DNA from: JAPOXR01 sp964291445
Lineage (GTDB): Bacteria > Pseudomonadota > Alphaproteobacteria > Rhodobacterales > Rhodobacteraceae
Length of the DNA stretch: 64,000 bases
Assembly: GCA_964291445.2 (NCBI GenBank)
Contig: OZ219864.1
Coordinates: 868,001 to 932,000, forward strand
Direction of reading: 5' to 3'
Below, piece by piece: positions 35,837 through 44,497 of this stretch. Position numbers and translations under genes: made by a program. Position 1 is the first letter of the stretch. Each line of letters opens with the position of its first letter. The notes below the pieces were generated by a model. The model was not told the DNA's origin. It saw nothing but the letters and a program-made list of their open reading frames with translations, and did no database searches.

Positions 35837-37255
35837 TCACGGTGCCATATCCGGCCGCGTCAGCATGGTATTGATCGCAGTCAGCACCGCCAGGCGGGCC
35901 TCGGCAACCTCGATCCAGTCGGCCAGCGCCTCCCGGGCCGGGCCGGTTGCCGGCGACAGCGTCTGCAGGGCGCCGGCAAGATCGTCACCATTCAGCAGGG
36001 TCTCGGCCCTGGCGAGAACATGGGCAATGTCATCTCCCTCCCCCGGCTCCAGCGGCCGGACCTGGACCAGCGTGCCGATCAGTCCGGCAAGCCCGCCCTG
36101 TTCCCTGGACTCGGCCATGTCGGCCCTGAGTGCATCCTCGGCGATCCGGGCAAATCCCTGCCTGAGATCGGTCAATGATTCGACGCCGGTCTCGGCATGA
36201 ATCATGACCACTTCCGGAATCTCGGCATCGGCGAACCCGCCATCGCGGAGCAGCAACAGGTAGGGCGCCCCGGTTTCGACCGCGGCACGGACCGCAACGA
36301 GCGCCAGCGACCTGGCCAGGTCATCATCCCCGGTCTGCCGGGCTTCGAGTATTGCCAGCCGGCTCTCGGCCTGTTCCAGTCGCGCAAGCATCTGTCCGTC
36401 ATCATTCCCGCCGGCCTCGATGGCGGACAGCCGCGCATCCAGCGCATCCAGACCTGATTGATCCGCAAGACCGGCCGTTGGCATGTCCCGCTCCTTCTCC
36501 AGGCTACCGATGCGCTGGTCGAGCATCAGCAACCGGGCCTCGATCCTGCCCTCGCCAGCCGGTTCGGCTGGCTGCGGCTGCACCGGGGGAGTCGCCTGGG
36601 CCATCGCCAAACTCACCTCTTCGAGGCGCTGAAGGTCACCGGTCAGCGCATCAAGCCGGACCGACATCTCGGACAGTGAGTCGGCAGTGATCGGCTGCAA
36701 CTGCTCGATCTCCGATATTCGGGCCTGCAACTCCCCGACCTGTTCACCCAGGGTTGCAGCCAGGGCGTCGATATCGGTCCGCAGCCGGGCATTCTGCCCG
36801 GCGGTCTGCTCGACACTCTCGGACAGTGCTGCAACCGTGTCCTGCCCGGCCAGCAGGGCAATCTGCCCGGCAAGCTCCGACACCTCGCCGCCGATCGATT
36901 CAATTTGCTGATCGCGTTGCGCAAGATCGGCGGTGATGCTGGCGCTGCCTTCGAGTTCCGCCTGGTTACGCAACAACACTGCCGCCAGGATGCCGACAGT
37001 GGCGGCAATCAGGCCAAAAATGACCGCCTTGAGTGCAAGGAATGCAAAGCGGTCCGCCAGGCTGAACAGGCGGCCCCGCCAGCCGGTCACCGCCGGTTCT
37101 TCTGCCATGGCATTGCCGGTCTTGCCGGGACCGGTGGCTTTGTCTGGCTCCGCGCGATCGACCACGATTGCGTCCTCCACAACAGGCGTATCGCCATCCC
37201 GGTCGGAATCGCCTTCGGCCGCGATGTTGTCCCTGTCTGAATCCGGAATCGACAC
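35837..37255 (-). CDS. Mitofilin-like inner-membrane coiled-coil protein (COG4223 type)
   Basis: A 472-aa protein resembling alphaproteobacterial homologues of mitochondrial Mic60, which shape membranes. It has an acidic, low-complexity cytoplasmic N-terminus, one membrane helix at about residues 70-93 (FAFLALKAVIFGLIAATVGI), a long coiled coil of about 200 residues (heptads in LAQRDQQIESIGGEVSELAG and RLDALTGDLQRLEEVSLAMA), and a C-terminal helical domain (LTDLRQGFARIAEDALRADM) where the mitofilin signature lies. First gene of a two-gene unit with the HemY-domain protein. Confidence 0.8.
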   Translation of the reverse strand: MSIPDSDRDNIAAEGDSDRDGDTPVVEDAIVVDRAEPDKATGPGKTGNAMAEEPAVTGWRGRLFSLADRFAFLALKAVIFGLIAATVGILAAVLLRNQAELEGSASITADLAQRDQQIESIGGEVSELAGQIALLAGQDTVAALSESVEQTAGQNARLRTDIDALAATLGEQVGELQARISEIEQLQPITADSLSEMSVRLDALTGDLQRLEEVSLAMAQATPPVQPQPAEPAGEGRIEARLLMLDQRIGSLEKERDMPTAGLADQSGLDALDARLSAIEAGGNDDGQMLARLEQAESRLAILEARQTGDDDLARSLALVAVRAAVETGAPYLLLLRDGGFADAEIPEVVMIHAETGVESLTDLRQGFARIAEDALRADMAESREQGGLAGLIGTLVQVRPLEPGEGDDIAHVLARAETLLNGDDLAGALQTLSPATGPAREALADWIEVAEARLAVLTAINTMLTRPDMAP

Positions 37256-37275
37256 GTCGGTCCTCTCTGGTGGCC

Positions 37276-37292
37276 ACCGGCAATTTGCCGGT
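37276..37292. promoter_or_regulatory. Inverted repeat upstream of the mitofilin-like gene
   Basis: ACCGGCAA and TTGCCGGT form a perfect 8-bp inverted repeat separated by one T, 20 bases upstream of the mitofilin-like start. It could be an operator for a dimeric regulator or a hairpin in the leader. No other copy was noticed. Confidence 0.35.
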
Positions 37293-37637
37293 CGAAAATG
37301 CCCATATCAGAATGTCCATCCTGCAAGGCGGCAGCACCGTCGAACATGCGGCGCTCCGCCAGTGACAGCCAACACCAGGTCTCGTCAGTCACCTGGCCAA
37401 TCGGCAGCCTTCGGTCCTGCACCTTCTGCCCGAGTTTCTGCCCGCCGCGAGAATACCACGGAGCACTTCCAATACAAGGTTGCCGATGCATTCGATCGAA
37501 CAACATCGTTGACGAATTTGGTCAGGATGGCCTGCCCGATATCGGCGCCGTGCAGGCTTCCCCGGTTGACGCGCCCATGATGGTGGCCCATAGGGTCGGG
37601 CGCGGAAACTTCCGCGTCCGTGGATGGAGTTCGGGTG
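37293..37637. other. Divergent intergenic region, no gene recognised
   Basis: About 345 bases between the mitofilin-like gene and the SDR gene. I see no gene. It should hold the two divergent promoters. GGAG at about eight bases before 37638 is the likely SDR ribosome-binding site. Confidence 0.45.
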
Positions 37638-38342
37638 ATGGAAAGCGGGCGTGTTGCCCTGGTTGTTGCCGGGGGTAGCGGAATCGGCGCCGATGCGGCC
37701 AGGAAGCTTGCCGAGTCGGGCTACATGGTCGGCGTGATGTCCTCCTCCGGCAAGGGGGAGAAACTGGGTCGTGAACTGGGTGGGTTCGGATTTACCGGCT
37801 CGAATCTCGAGGCGGACGATCTCGGCAGTTTCGTGTCCGAGGCGATGCGGCTTGCCGGGCGCATTGACGGCGTGGTCAATTGCAGCGGCCATGGGCCGAA
37901 GGGTGACATCCTGGAGATGAGCGACGAGGAATGGAGGCTGGGCCTCGATTGCTATCTTCTCAATGTCGTGCGAATGGCCCGGCTGGTTGCGCCGATCATG
38001 AAGCGGCAGCGGGGAGGTTCCATCGTCAACATTTCGACCTTTGCCGCATTCGAGCCTGATCCCGATTTTCCGACATCGGCGATCTTCCGGGCCGGGTTGG
38101 GCAGCTTTGCCAAGCTGTTTTCCACGCAATATGCACCCTTCAATGTCCGGATGAACAACGTGCTTCCGGGCTTCATCGACAGCCTTCCGGAAAAACCGGA
38201 CCGCCTGGCCCGCATCCCGGCGGGAAGATATGCCCGGGTCCGCGAGTTGTCGGAGACGGTCGCCTTCCTGGTCTCCCCCGCCGCCAGCTATGTCACCGGC
38301 CAGAACATCCGCGTCGATGGCGGCCTGACCAGTTCGGTCTGA
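37638..38342 (+). CDS. SDR-family oxidoreductase with altered catalytic residues
   Basis: A 234-aa short-chain dehydrogenase/reductase fold. The NAD(P) motif is modified but recognisable (VALVVAGGSGIGADAARKLA), NCSG stands in place of NNAG (VNCSGHGPKGDIL), and the serine strand is VNISTFAAFEP. The catalytic Tyr-x-x-x-Lys is missing: where it belongs the sequence reads DFPTSAIFRAGLGSF, giving Ser-x-x-x-Arg. The C-terminal MNNVLPGFIDSLPEKPDR and YVTGQNIRVDGGLTSSV are typical. From memory, a conserved SDR subgroup has SAxFRAGL here, so this is probably ancestral, not decay. It is followed 97 bases later by a zinc-type MDR gene in the same direction. Confidence 0.85.
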   Translation: MESGRVALVVAGGSGIGADAARKLAESGYMVGVMSSSGKGEKLGRELGGFGFTGSNLEADDLGSFVSEAMRLAGRIDGVVNCSGHGPKGDILEMSDEEWRLGLDCYLLNVVRMARLVAPIMKRQRGGSIVNISTFAAFEPDPDFPTSAIFRAGLGSFAKLFSTQYAPFNVRMNNVLPGFIDSLPEKPDRLARIPAGRYARVRELSETVAFLVSPAASYVTGQNIRVDGGLTSSV

Positions 38343-38439
38343 TGGCAGTGGCGGGGTGCATTCCGAATCCCTGACCGGGCCATGGCCGACCGTGGCGACA
38401 TCGATCTGCCATGCCAACAAGAATGACCGAGGGGGTCGA

Positions 38440-39519
38440 ATGACGATGCGCGCCTGGATGCTGATCGGCCATGGCGGCATGGACATGCTGCAGTTGCGGG
38501 AAGACTGTCCCCGTCCGGTGGCTGGGTCAGAGGAGGTGCTGGTCCGGGTGCTGGCCTGCGGCCTGAACAATACCGACGTCAATACCAGGACCGGCTGGTA
38601 CTCGGCCGCGGTGACCGGGCCGACCACCGGCCAGGAGTTGGATGCTGCCGGCGATGACGATGCATCCTGGGGTGGGGTTCCCCTCACCCTGCCGAGGATC
38701 CAGGGTGCCGATGTGTGTGGAATTGTCGAGGAGGCAGGATGCGGGGCCGGCCGGGACCTGGTCGGGAAGCGGGTGCTGATCGATCCCTGGATCCGGGATT
38801 GGCGTGACCCCGGAGAGCGGGAGCGGATCGGCTATTTCGGCAGCGAGACCGATGGCGGATTCGCCGAGTATGCGTGCGTCCATCATCGCCAGGTCCACGC
38901 CATCGACAGCGACATGACCGATGCCGAACTCGCAACCTTTGCCACCGGTTGGGGAACAGCCCTCTACATGTTGGAGCGGGTCACGGTTGGCGAGGGCGAC
39001 ACCGTGCTGGTCACCGGGGCATCCGGCGGCGTTGGTTCGGCACTTGTCCAACTGGCAAAATTGCGCCAGGCGCGCGTCGTCGGCATCTGCAGTCCCGAGA
39101 AGGCCGATATCCTGGCCCGAACCGGTACCGACGCCGTCATCCGGCGCCAGGCCGGCAATCTGAAGGCTGCCATCGAAGCTGCCATCCCGGGCAGGATCAC
39201 GGTGGTTGCCGATCTTGTTGGCGGGACGATGTTCCGGGAGTTGATCGACCTGCTGGCGCCCGGTGGCCGCTACGTTGTCGCCGGTGCCATTGGCGGCCCC
39301 TGCGTTCAGCTTGACCTGCGCACGCTCTACCTGCGTGACCTGCGATTTGCCGGCGTGACCATTCCGGCGCCAGGCGCATTTGCCAGGCTGGTGGACATCA
39401 TCGAATCGGGGCGTGTCAGACCGGTCCTGGCGGCCGAATACGGGTTCGAGGAACTGCCACGGGCACAGCAGGCCTTCATCGACAAGAGGCATGTCGGCAA
39501 TATCGTGATCACGATGTGA
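38440..39519 (+). CDS. MDR-family NAD(P)-dependent alcohol dehydrogenase/quinone reductase
   Basis: A 359-aa medium-chain dehydrogenase. GroES-like part: RVLACGLNNTDVNTRTGWYS and PRIQGADVCGIVEEAG. Rossmann part: TVLVTGASGGVGSALVQLAK. The four-Cys structural zinc loop is absent, so it resembles quinone oxidoreductase or zinc-independent branches; an isolated active-site cysteine remains in LACGLNNTD. ATG 38440 is preceded by a strong GAGGGGG Shine-Dalgarno; the frame extends to 38356 without family sequence. Substrate unknown. Probably co-expressed with the SDR gene just upstream. Confidence 0.85.
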   Translation: MTMRAWMLIGHGGMDMLQLREDCPRPVAGSEEVLVRVLACGLNNTDVNTRTGWYSAAVTGPTTGQELDAAGDDDASWGGVPLTLPRIQGADVCGIVEEAGCGAGRDLVGKRVLIDPWIRDWRDPGERERIGYFGSETDGGFAEYACVHHRQVHAIDSDMTDAELATFATGWGTALYMLERVTVGEGDTVLVTGASGGVGSALVQLAKLRQARVVGICSPEKADILARTGTDAVIRRQAGNLKAAIEAAIPGRITVVADLVGGTMFRELIDLLAPGGRYVVAGAIGGPCVQLDLRTLYLRDLRFAGVTIPAPGAFARLVDIIESGRVRPVLAAEYGFEELPRAQQAFIDKRHVGNIVITM

Positions 39520-39718
39520 CCAGGCCTGCAGCCTGGTGACGATCGGGTCAGTGCCGGAATGCCCGCCGGGGCTGCGCGTGGCCGCTGGCCTGGCACCATT
39601 GCAATGGCGGCGGCAATCATCGCCTGGCCAGGCGACGGAACCGGGCTTGATTGTTGACGGGATTTGGTCTTTTTCCGTCGGCAACCCGACGACGCGGATT
39701 CGTGACAGGCACACTGAT

Positions 39719-40492
39719 TTGGCCAGGAAGAAGAACAGCCAGGGAAAGGCACCGGCACCCGGCGGCGGCAATGCCGAATCCGGGAAGCCACGCCTGAGAG
39801 GCAAGTCCCTCCGTGACCGGCAGACCATCCGTCTGGCGTGGCGATGGCTGTTGCGGCTGGCAGCAGCAGGCGTGGTGTTCACCATCGCGGCAACGGCGTT
39901 GTTTGCCCTGGTCAATCCGCCCCTGACCCCGATCATGGTCAGCGACTATTTTCGGACAGGAAAGCTCGACCGTGACTGGGTCGGGTTCGAGTCGGTTCCG
40001 GGCCACCTGCCGCGATCGCTGGTGGCGGCCGAGGATGCAAATTTTTGCCAACATTGGGGCTTCGACGTCAATGCCATCAGGGCTGCCAGCAGCGGGAGCG
40101 CCGAACGCGGCGGATCCTCGATCAGCCAGCAGACGGCCAAGAACCTCATGCTGTGGCGGGGGCGCAGCTGGGTGCGCAAGGCCATCGAGACACCGTTGAC
40201 ATTGCTCATCGAGATCTTCTGGACCAAGCGCAGGATTCTCGAGGTCTATCTCAATATTATCGAGTTCGACCGCGGCGTGTTCGGGGCCGCCGCCGCCTCA
40301 CGGCAGTATTTCGACAAGGAGGTCACGGAGTTGACCGAGCTTGAATCTGCCCGGCTGGCGGCGATCTTGCCGAACCCGAAGGAATGGGACGCGGCCAGCC
40401 TGCCGGACAGGCTCGGTGAGCGTGCCTACCGAATCGTGGATGGCGCGCGTACGATTGCAGCCGATGGAAGGTCGAACTGCTTCAGTCTTTGA
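39719..40492 (+). CDS. mtgA: Monofunctional peptidoglycan transglycosylase
   Basis: MtgA polymerises lipid II into glycan strands (GT51 family). After one membrane helix (WLLRLAAAGVVFTIAATALF) come motif 1 AAEDANFCQHWGFD, motif 2 RGGSSISQQTAKNLMLW, and motif 3 RKAIETPLTLLIEIFWTKRR with ILEVYLNIIEFD, then the C-terminal LAAILPNPKEWD. All catalytic glutamates are present. The start is uncertain: the frame opens at GTG 39536, but TTG 39719 gives a family-like length of about 257 residues with a basic leader before the membrane helix. Confidence 0.92.
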   Translation: MARKKNSQGKAPAPGGGNAESGKPRLRGKSLRDRQTIRLAWRWLLRLAAAGVVFTIAATALFALVNPPLTPIMVSDYFRTGKLDRDWVGFESVPGHLPRSLVAAEDANFCQHWGFDVNAIRAASSGSAERGGSSISQQTAKNLMLWRGRSWVRKAIETPLTLLIEIFWTKRRILEVYLNIIEFDRGVFGAAAASRQYFDKEVTELTELESARLAAILPNPKEWDAASLPDRLGERAYRIVDGARTIAADGRSNCFSL

Positions 40493-40543
40493 ACGGGTTG
40501 TGGTGCAAGTGATACAGGGGACCTGCCTGGCAGGACAGCAAAC

Positions 40544-41224
40544 ATGACTACACATTATCGTCTATACCATTATCCGCTTTCGCCTTTCTGTCGAAAACTC
40601 CGCCTTGCCCTGCGCGAAAAGGAGATCAATTTCGACCTCATTGAGGAGAGATACTGGGAGAAGCGGGACGACTTCCTGGCGCTTAACCCGGCTGGCAGCG
40701 TGCCGGTGCTGCGGCAGGAGGACCGGGTGTTCAGCGACAGCCAGGCCATTTGCGAATATATCGAGACCGTGCATCCGGACCGGCCGTTCTATCCGGAGGA
40801 TGCCATCGGGCAGTACGAGGTGCGCCGCGTGGTGGCCTGGTTCGACGAGACCTTCTACCGGGATGTGACGTCGAAACTGCTGGAGGAGCGGGTGCTGAAA
40901 CAGGTCCGCCGACAGGGCGAACCGGACGGCATTGCCGTCTCGGACGGGATCAGGAATCTGCGGCAGCACATGCAGCACATTTCGTGCATGTTGGAGGATA
41001 CCGGGTTCATGGTCGGGTGGCGGGTCACCCTCGCCGATTTGACCGCGGCCGCACATGTCTCCTGTCTCGACTACCTGAACGACATCGACTGGCGGCGTGA
41101 GGATTACGGGATCGTCAAGAACTGGTATGCCGCCATGAAGTCGCGCCCGTCCTTTCGCCAGATTCTCTCGGAATACATTCCGGGCTTTACCGGCGCACCA
41201 CACTACACGGTCCTGGATTTTTGA
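40544..41224 (+). CDS. Glutathione S-transferase family protein
   Basis: A 226-aa cytosolic GST. Thioredoxin-like domain: YRLYHYPLSPFCRKLRLALR (active-site Ser/Cys region) and NPAGSVPVLRQEDRVFSDSQ with the glutathione-binding segment before AICEYIETVHP. The all-alpha domain follows (LEDTGFMVGWRVTLADLTAA, with the N-capping box). Length normal. Its stop overlaps the queG TTG start (TTGA), so these are co-translated. The substrate is not defined. Confidence 0.9.
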   Translation: MTTHYRLYHYPLSPFCRKLRLALREKEINFDLIEERYWEKRDDFLALNPAGSVPVLRQEDRVFSDSQAICEYIETVHPDRPFYPEDAIGQYEVRRVVAWFDETFYRDVTSKLLEERVLKQVRRQGEPDGIAVSDGIRNLRQHMQHISCMLEDTGFMVGWRVTLADLTAAAHVSCLDYLNDIDWRREDYGIVKNWYAAMKSRPSFRQILSEYIPGFTGAPHYTVLDF

Positions 41225-42267
41225 GCGGGCTTGCCGACAGGCTGAAGGCGTTTGCCCGCGAGGCAGGATTTGATGCTGTCGGCATTTGCACGCCGCATGA
41301 CATTCCCGATGCCGAATCGAGGCTGCAGGCCTTTCTTGCGGCGGACCGGCACGGAGAGATGGGCTGGATGGAGCGCCGGTCGCACTGGAGAGGCAACCCG
41401 GCCGAATTATGGCCGCAAGCCAGGTCGGTCATCATGCTGGCCCACTGCTATGGCCAGGATTTCGACCCGCTTGAATCGCTGGAATGCCGGGACCGGGCAA
41501 CGATCTCGGTCTATGCGCAGAACCGCGACTATCACGACATCGTCAAGAAGAAACTCAAGCAGGTCGGACGGTTCCTGATTGCCGAAGAGGAGGGGGCGGA
41601 AATCAAGGTCTTTGTCGATACGGCGCCGGTCATGGAAAAGCCGCTGGCGCAGGCGGCTGGCCTGGGATGGCAGGGCAAGCATACCAACCTGGTGAGTCGG
41701 TCCCTCGGCAACTGGTTTTTCCTGGGCGCCATATTCACCACGGCCGAACTCGAGACTGATGAGCCCGGCAGCGATTCATGTGGAAGCTGCCGCCGGTGCC
41801 TCGACATCTGCCCGACCGACGCCTTTGTGGCGCCGTATCAGCTCGATGCCCGGCGGTGCATTTCCTACCTGACCATTGAGCATCACGGGCCGGTCGACCT
41901 CTCGCTTCGACCGGCAATCGGCAACAGGATATTCGGTTGCGACGACTGCCTGGCGGTATGCCCCTGGAACAAGTTTGCCACCGCCGGACGCGAAAGTCGC
42001 TACCAGGCTCGGCAGGAACTCCGATCGCCGCGGCTTGAAGACCTGGCCGCGTTGACCAGCCAGGCGTTCAATGACCGGTTCCGGGGCGGACCGGTCCGGC
42101 GTATCGGTCGTGACCGTTTCGTTCGCAACGTGCTCTATGCCATCGGCAATTCCGGGCGCAGCCGGTTGCTGCCGGTGGCGAGCCGCCTGCGGGGCGACGC
42201 CAGCCACGTGGTCGCCGACGCGGCAAAATGGGCGGTAGGCATGCTGACGGGCGACGGGCGGTCGTGA
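41221..42267 (+). CDS. queG: Epoxyqueuosine reductase
   Basis: QueG reduces epoxyqueuosine to queuosine in tRNA, using cobalamin and two [4Fe-4S] clusters. The 348-aa protein has the B12-binding lead (LKAFAREAGFDAVGICTPHD) and two ferredoxin-type motifs, SCGSCRRCLDICPTDAFV and CDDCLAVCPWNKF, plus C-terminal HEAT-type helices. It starts at TTG 41221 inside the stop of the GST gene and its own stop overlaps the next gene start (GTGA). Confidence 0.95.
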   Translation: MSGLADRLKAFAREAGFDAVGICTPHDIPDAESRLQAFLAADRHGEMGWMERRSHWRGNPAELWPQARSVIMLAHCYGQDFDPLESLECRDRATISVYAQNRDYHDIVKKKLKQVGRFLIAEEEGAEIKVFVDTAPVMEKPLAQAAGLGWQGKHTNLVSRSLGNWFFLGAIFTTAELETDEPGSDSCGSCRRCLDICPTDAFVAPYQLDARRCISYLTIEHHGPVDLSLRPAIGNRIFGCDDCLAVCPWNKFATAGRESRYQARQELRSPRLEDLAALTSQAFNDRFRGGPVRRIGRDRFVRNVLYAIGNSGRSRLLPVASRLRGDASHVVADAAKWAVGMLTGDGRS

Positions 42268-43148
42268 CCGACCGGCCGGCAGCCAGGACCCTGCTGTGCC
42301 TGGGGCATGGCTATACGGCGCAAGCCTTGTCCCGACTGCTCGCCGCCACCGGGGGCTGGCGAATTGTCGGAACGACCAGGTCCAAATCCGGTTTCGGAAG
42401 AATCATCGAATCTGGCGCCGAGCCTCGATCATGGCCGGGAGACGACATCTCCGCTGAGTTGGCCGCGGCAGATTGCATCCTGGTTTCGACCGCGCCGGAC
42501 CGGGATGGCGATCCGGTATTGCGGGTGCTGTCGGACCAACTCGCCGCCACCGCCAGCCGCATGCACTGGGTGGGATACCTGTCCACGACCGCGGTCTATG
42601 GCGACCGGCAGGGTGGTTGGGTTGATGAAGACAGTGAACTGACCCCCTCGACGGAGCGGGGCCAATTGCGGGTTGCCGCCGAGGCGGCCTGGCTGGCGCG
42701 GTCACGGCAGGCGGGGTTGCCGCTTCATGTTTTTCGACTGGCGGGGATTTATGGCCCGGGCCGGGGTCCGCTTCACCAGCTCATCTCGGGCCGCAAGACC
42801 CGGATCATCCGCAGCAGCCAGAAATTCAACAGGATACATGTGGGCGATATCGCCCACATCCTCCATGCATCCATGCTGAAACCGGCGCCGGGGTCGATCT
42901 ACAATGTCGCTGACGACTGTCCTGCCACCACCGGTGAGGTAATGGAATATGCCGCTCGCCGGGTCGGGATCGGCCTGCCGGACATGGTCGATATCAACGA
43001 CGCCAAACTCTCGGAGATGGCGCGGAGTTTCTACGCCGAGTCGAAACTGGTAAGGAACGACCGCGTCAAGGCGCACCTCTCGGTGCGCCTCGGATATCCG
43101 GATTTCAGATCCGGAATTGACGCGTTGCTGGGTGAAACCAGGAAATAG
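42264..43148 (+). CDS. NAD(P)-dependent epimerase/SDR (YeeZ-like)
   Basis: A 294-aa extended-SDR protein. LLCLGHGYTAQALSRLLAA is the nucleotide-binding loop (GxGYxA type), GYLSTTAVYGDRQGGWVDED the serine/tyrosine-like block, LHVFRLAGIYGPGRGPLHQL the conserved SDR core and FNRIHVGDIAHILHASM the epimerase signature. GTG 42264 overlaps the queG stop (GTGA), so I prefer it over an upstream frame opening at 42228. Substrate unknown. It completes the GST-queG-epimerase unit. Confidence 0.85.
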   Translation: MTDRPAARTLLCLGHGYTAQALSRLLAATGGWRIVGTTRSKSGFGRIIESGAEPRSWPGDDISAELAAADCILVSTAPDRDGDPVLRVLSDQLAATASRMHWVGYLSTTAVYGDRQGGWVDEDSELTPSTERGQLRVAAEAAWLARSRQAGLPLHVFRLAGIYGPGRGPLHQLISGRKTRIIRSSQKFNRIHVGDIAHILHASMLKPAPGSIYNVADDCPATTGEVMEYAARRVGIGLPDMVDINDAKLSEMARSFYAESKLVRNDRVKAHLSVRLGYPDFRSGIDALLGETRK

Positions 43149-43185
43149 GTTAGGCAGCCCGTTGCCAGGCTACCCGAAATCCTGA

Positions 43186-43389
43186 TCAGCTGGCGGCCAG
43201 TCCAAGGCCCATCAGCAGCAGCAGCACGAAGGGCATCATGGAGTCATCGTCTCCGTCCATGCCCATGTCCATGGATGATTCATCCATCATCGGTTCTGCC
43301 ATGTTGTCGTCCATCCCATCATTCATTCCGCCAGCAACAAGACTGGTGGCCGTGAGTGAGAAGGCTGCGGCAAGAGCGAGCTTTTTCAT
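43186..43389 (-). CDS. Small exported Met/Asp-rich protein with C-terminal hydrophobic tail
   Basis: A 67-aa protein with a clear signal peptide (MKKLALAAAFSLTATSLVAG), a mature region very rich in methionine and aspartate (NDGMDDNMAEPMMDESSMDM) and a short hydrophobic C-terminus (MPFVLLLLMGLGLAAS). Small exported proteins with this layout occur in Rhodobacterales and relatives; function unknown. The methionines could bind copper(I), but that is speculation. No operon partner is visible. Confidence 0.75.
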   Translation of the reverse strand: MKKLALAAAFSLTATSLVAGGMNDGMDDNMAEPMMDESSMDMGMDGDDDSMMPFVLLLLMGLGLAAS

Positions 43390-43653
43390 GTCTTTGATTC
43401 CTCGTTATCAATTTCAAACCGGTCGCGCAGGGTATCCATGCGAGAAGTCCGTGTCGAGTGAAATCTACCGCAGTGAATTCAATCTGGCAAGCCGTTCGCA
43501 AAAAAGACAGGAAACGAATTCTCGAATAATTCCCCTGGGTATCAGGACGGAGCCTGACGGCATTCGTCGCCCGTAGCAGCCGGCAAGCGGCCAACCTCTT
43601 TCATGAAGACATCCCGGCAGAAGCTGTGCCGGAGCAATCCGGACAATGCCGGG

Positions 43654-44235
43654 TCAGATCAGCAAGACCTGCGTTCCGATGATCGCCAGGCCAAACAATT
43701 CGGCAATGTGCTCGTTGTAGAGGCCGATGCATCCATTCGACGACCGTCTGCCGATCTTGCGGGTGTCATGGGTGCCGTGGATCCGATAATAGGTCCATGA
43801 CAGGTAGAGTGCATGGCTGCCGAGCGGATTGTCGGGCCCGGGCGGCACATAGGGCGGCCATTCCGGATTGCGTTCGATCATGGCCGGTGTCGGACGCCAT
43901 TCGGGCCCTTCCACCTTTCTGATCACCCGCGTGCGGCCGAGCCTTGTCAGGTCTGGCGAGAGCGGAACGCTGGTGGGGTAGAGCTTGTAGACCGATTCAT
44001 CTTCGGACCAGTAATGCAGGGCCCGGGACTTGGTGTCGGCCAGGATGGCCCCGTTGTCGAGATTGCTGAAATAGGGTTGCCAGTCTCGAGCAAGAAAACT
44101 GGAAAGGTTGCGGTGGACCGTCTCCTGTTCGTCCGCATCCTGGCTTACGGCTCGCGATGCCAGTGTTGCCGCCCCGGCACCCGCCAGCAGCATTCTGCCA
44201 AAGTCACGCCGTGATGTCAGGCTACCATCGTTCAT
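43654..44235 (-). CDS. L,D-transpeptidase (YkuD domain) with Tat-type signal
   Basis: Exported L,D-transpeptidases crosslink peptidoglycan through 3-3 bonds or attach proteins to it. ATG 44235 starts a leader with the twin-arginine motif SRRDFGRMLLAGAGAATLAS. The catalytic domain has IHGTHDTRKIGRRSSNGCIG, with the catalytic cysteine in SNGCIGLYNEHI, and the conserved histidine in HGTHD. About 193 residues. A second L,D-transpeptidase lies at 45.1 kb. Confidence 0.9.
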   Translation of the reverse strand: MNDGSLTSRRDFGRMLLAGAGAATLASRAVSQDADEQETVHRNLSSFLARDWQPYFSNLDNGAILADTKSRALHYWSEDESVYKLYPTSVPLSPDLTRLGRTRVIRKVEGPEWRPTPAMIERNPEWPPYVPPGPDNPLGSHALYLSWTYYRIHGTHDTRKIGRRSSNGCIGLYNEHIAELFGLAIIGTQVLLI

Positions 44236-44497
44236 CTGAAACTGCCTCGCCATCCACACAAATCCTAGAATTGCATACCGGGACTTTCCACTCCCATTCG
44301 CACTGCCTATCGAAAAGTTGAACAGTCAGCAACCTCCGCCGCCCGCGAAATCGCGCCCTGGTCCCGAAAATTGTGGGTGTGAATTCCGGCTTGCGCCAGG
44401 CCGCCAATGCCGTGCAAGCCGGTCCGAGCCGCGTTTGTTGACCGCTGCCGGGTGGTTGAGTAGTCTCGCCCGACCTGAAACCAGCCGAAAGCCACCC

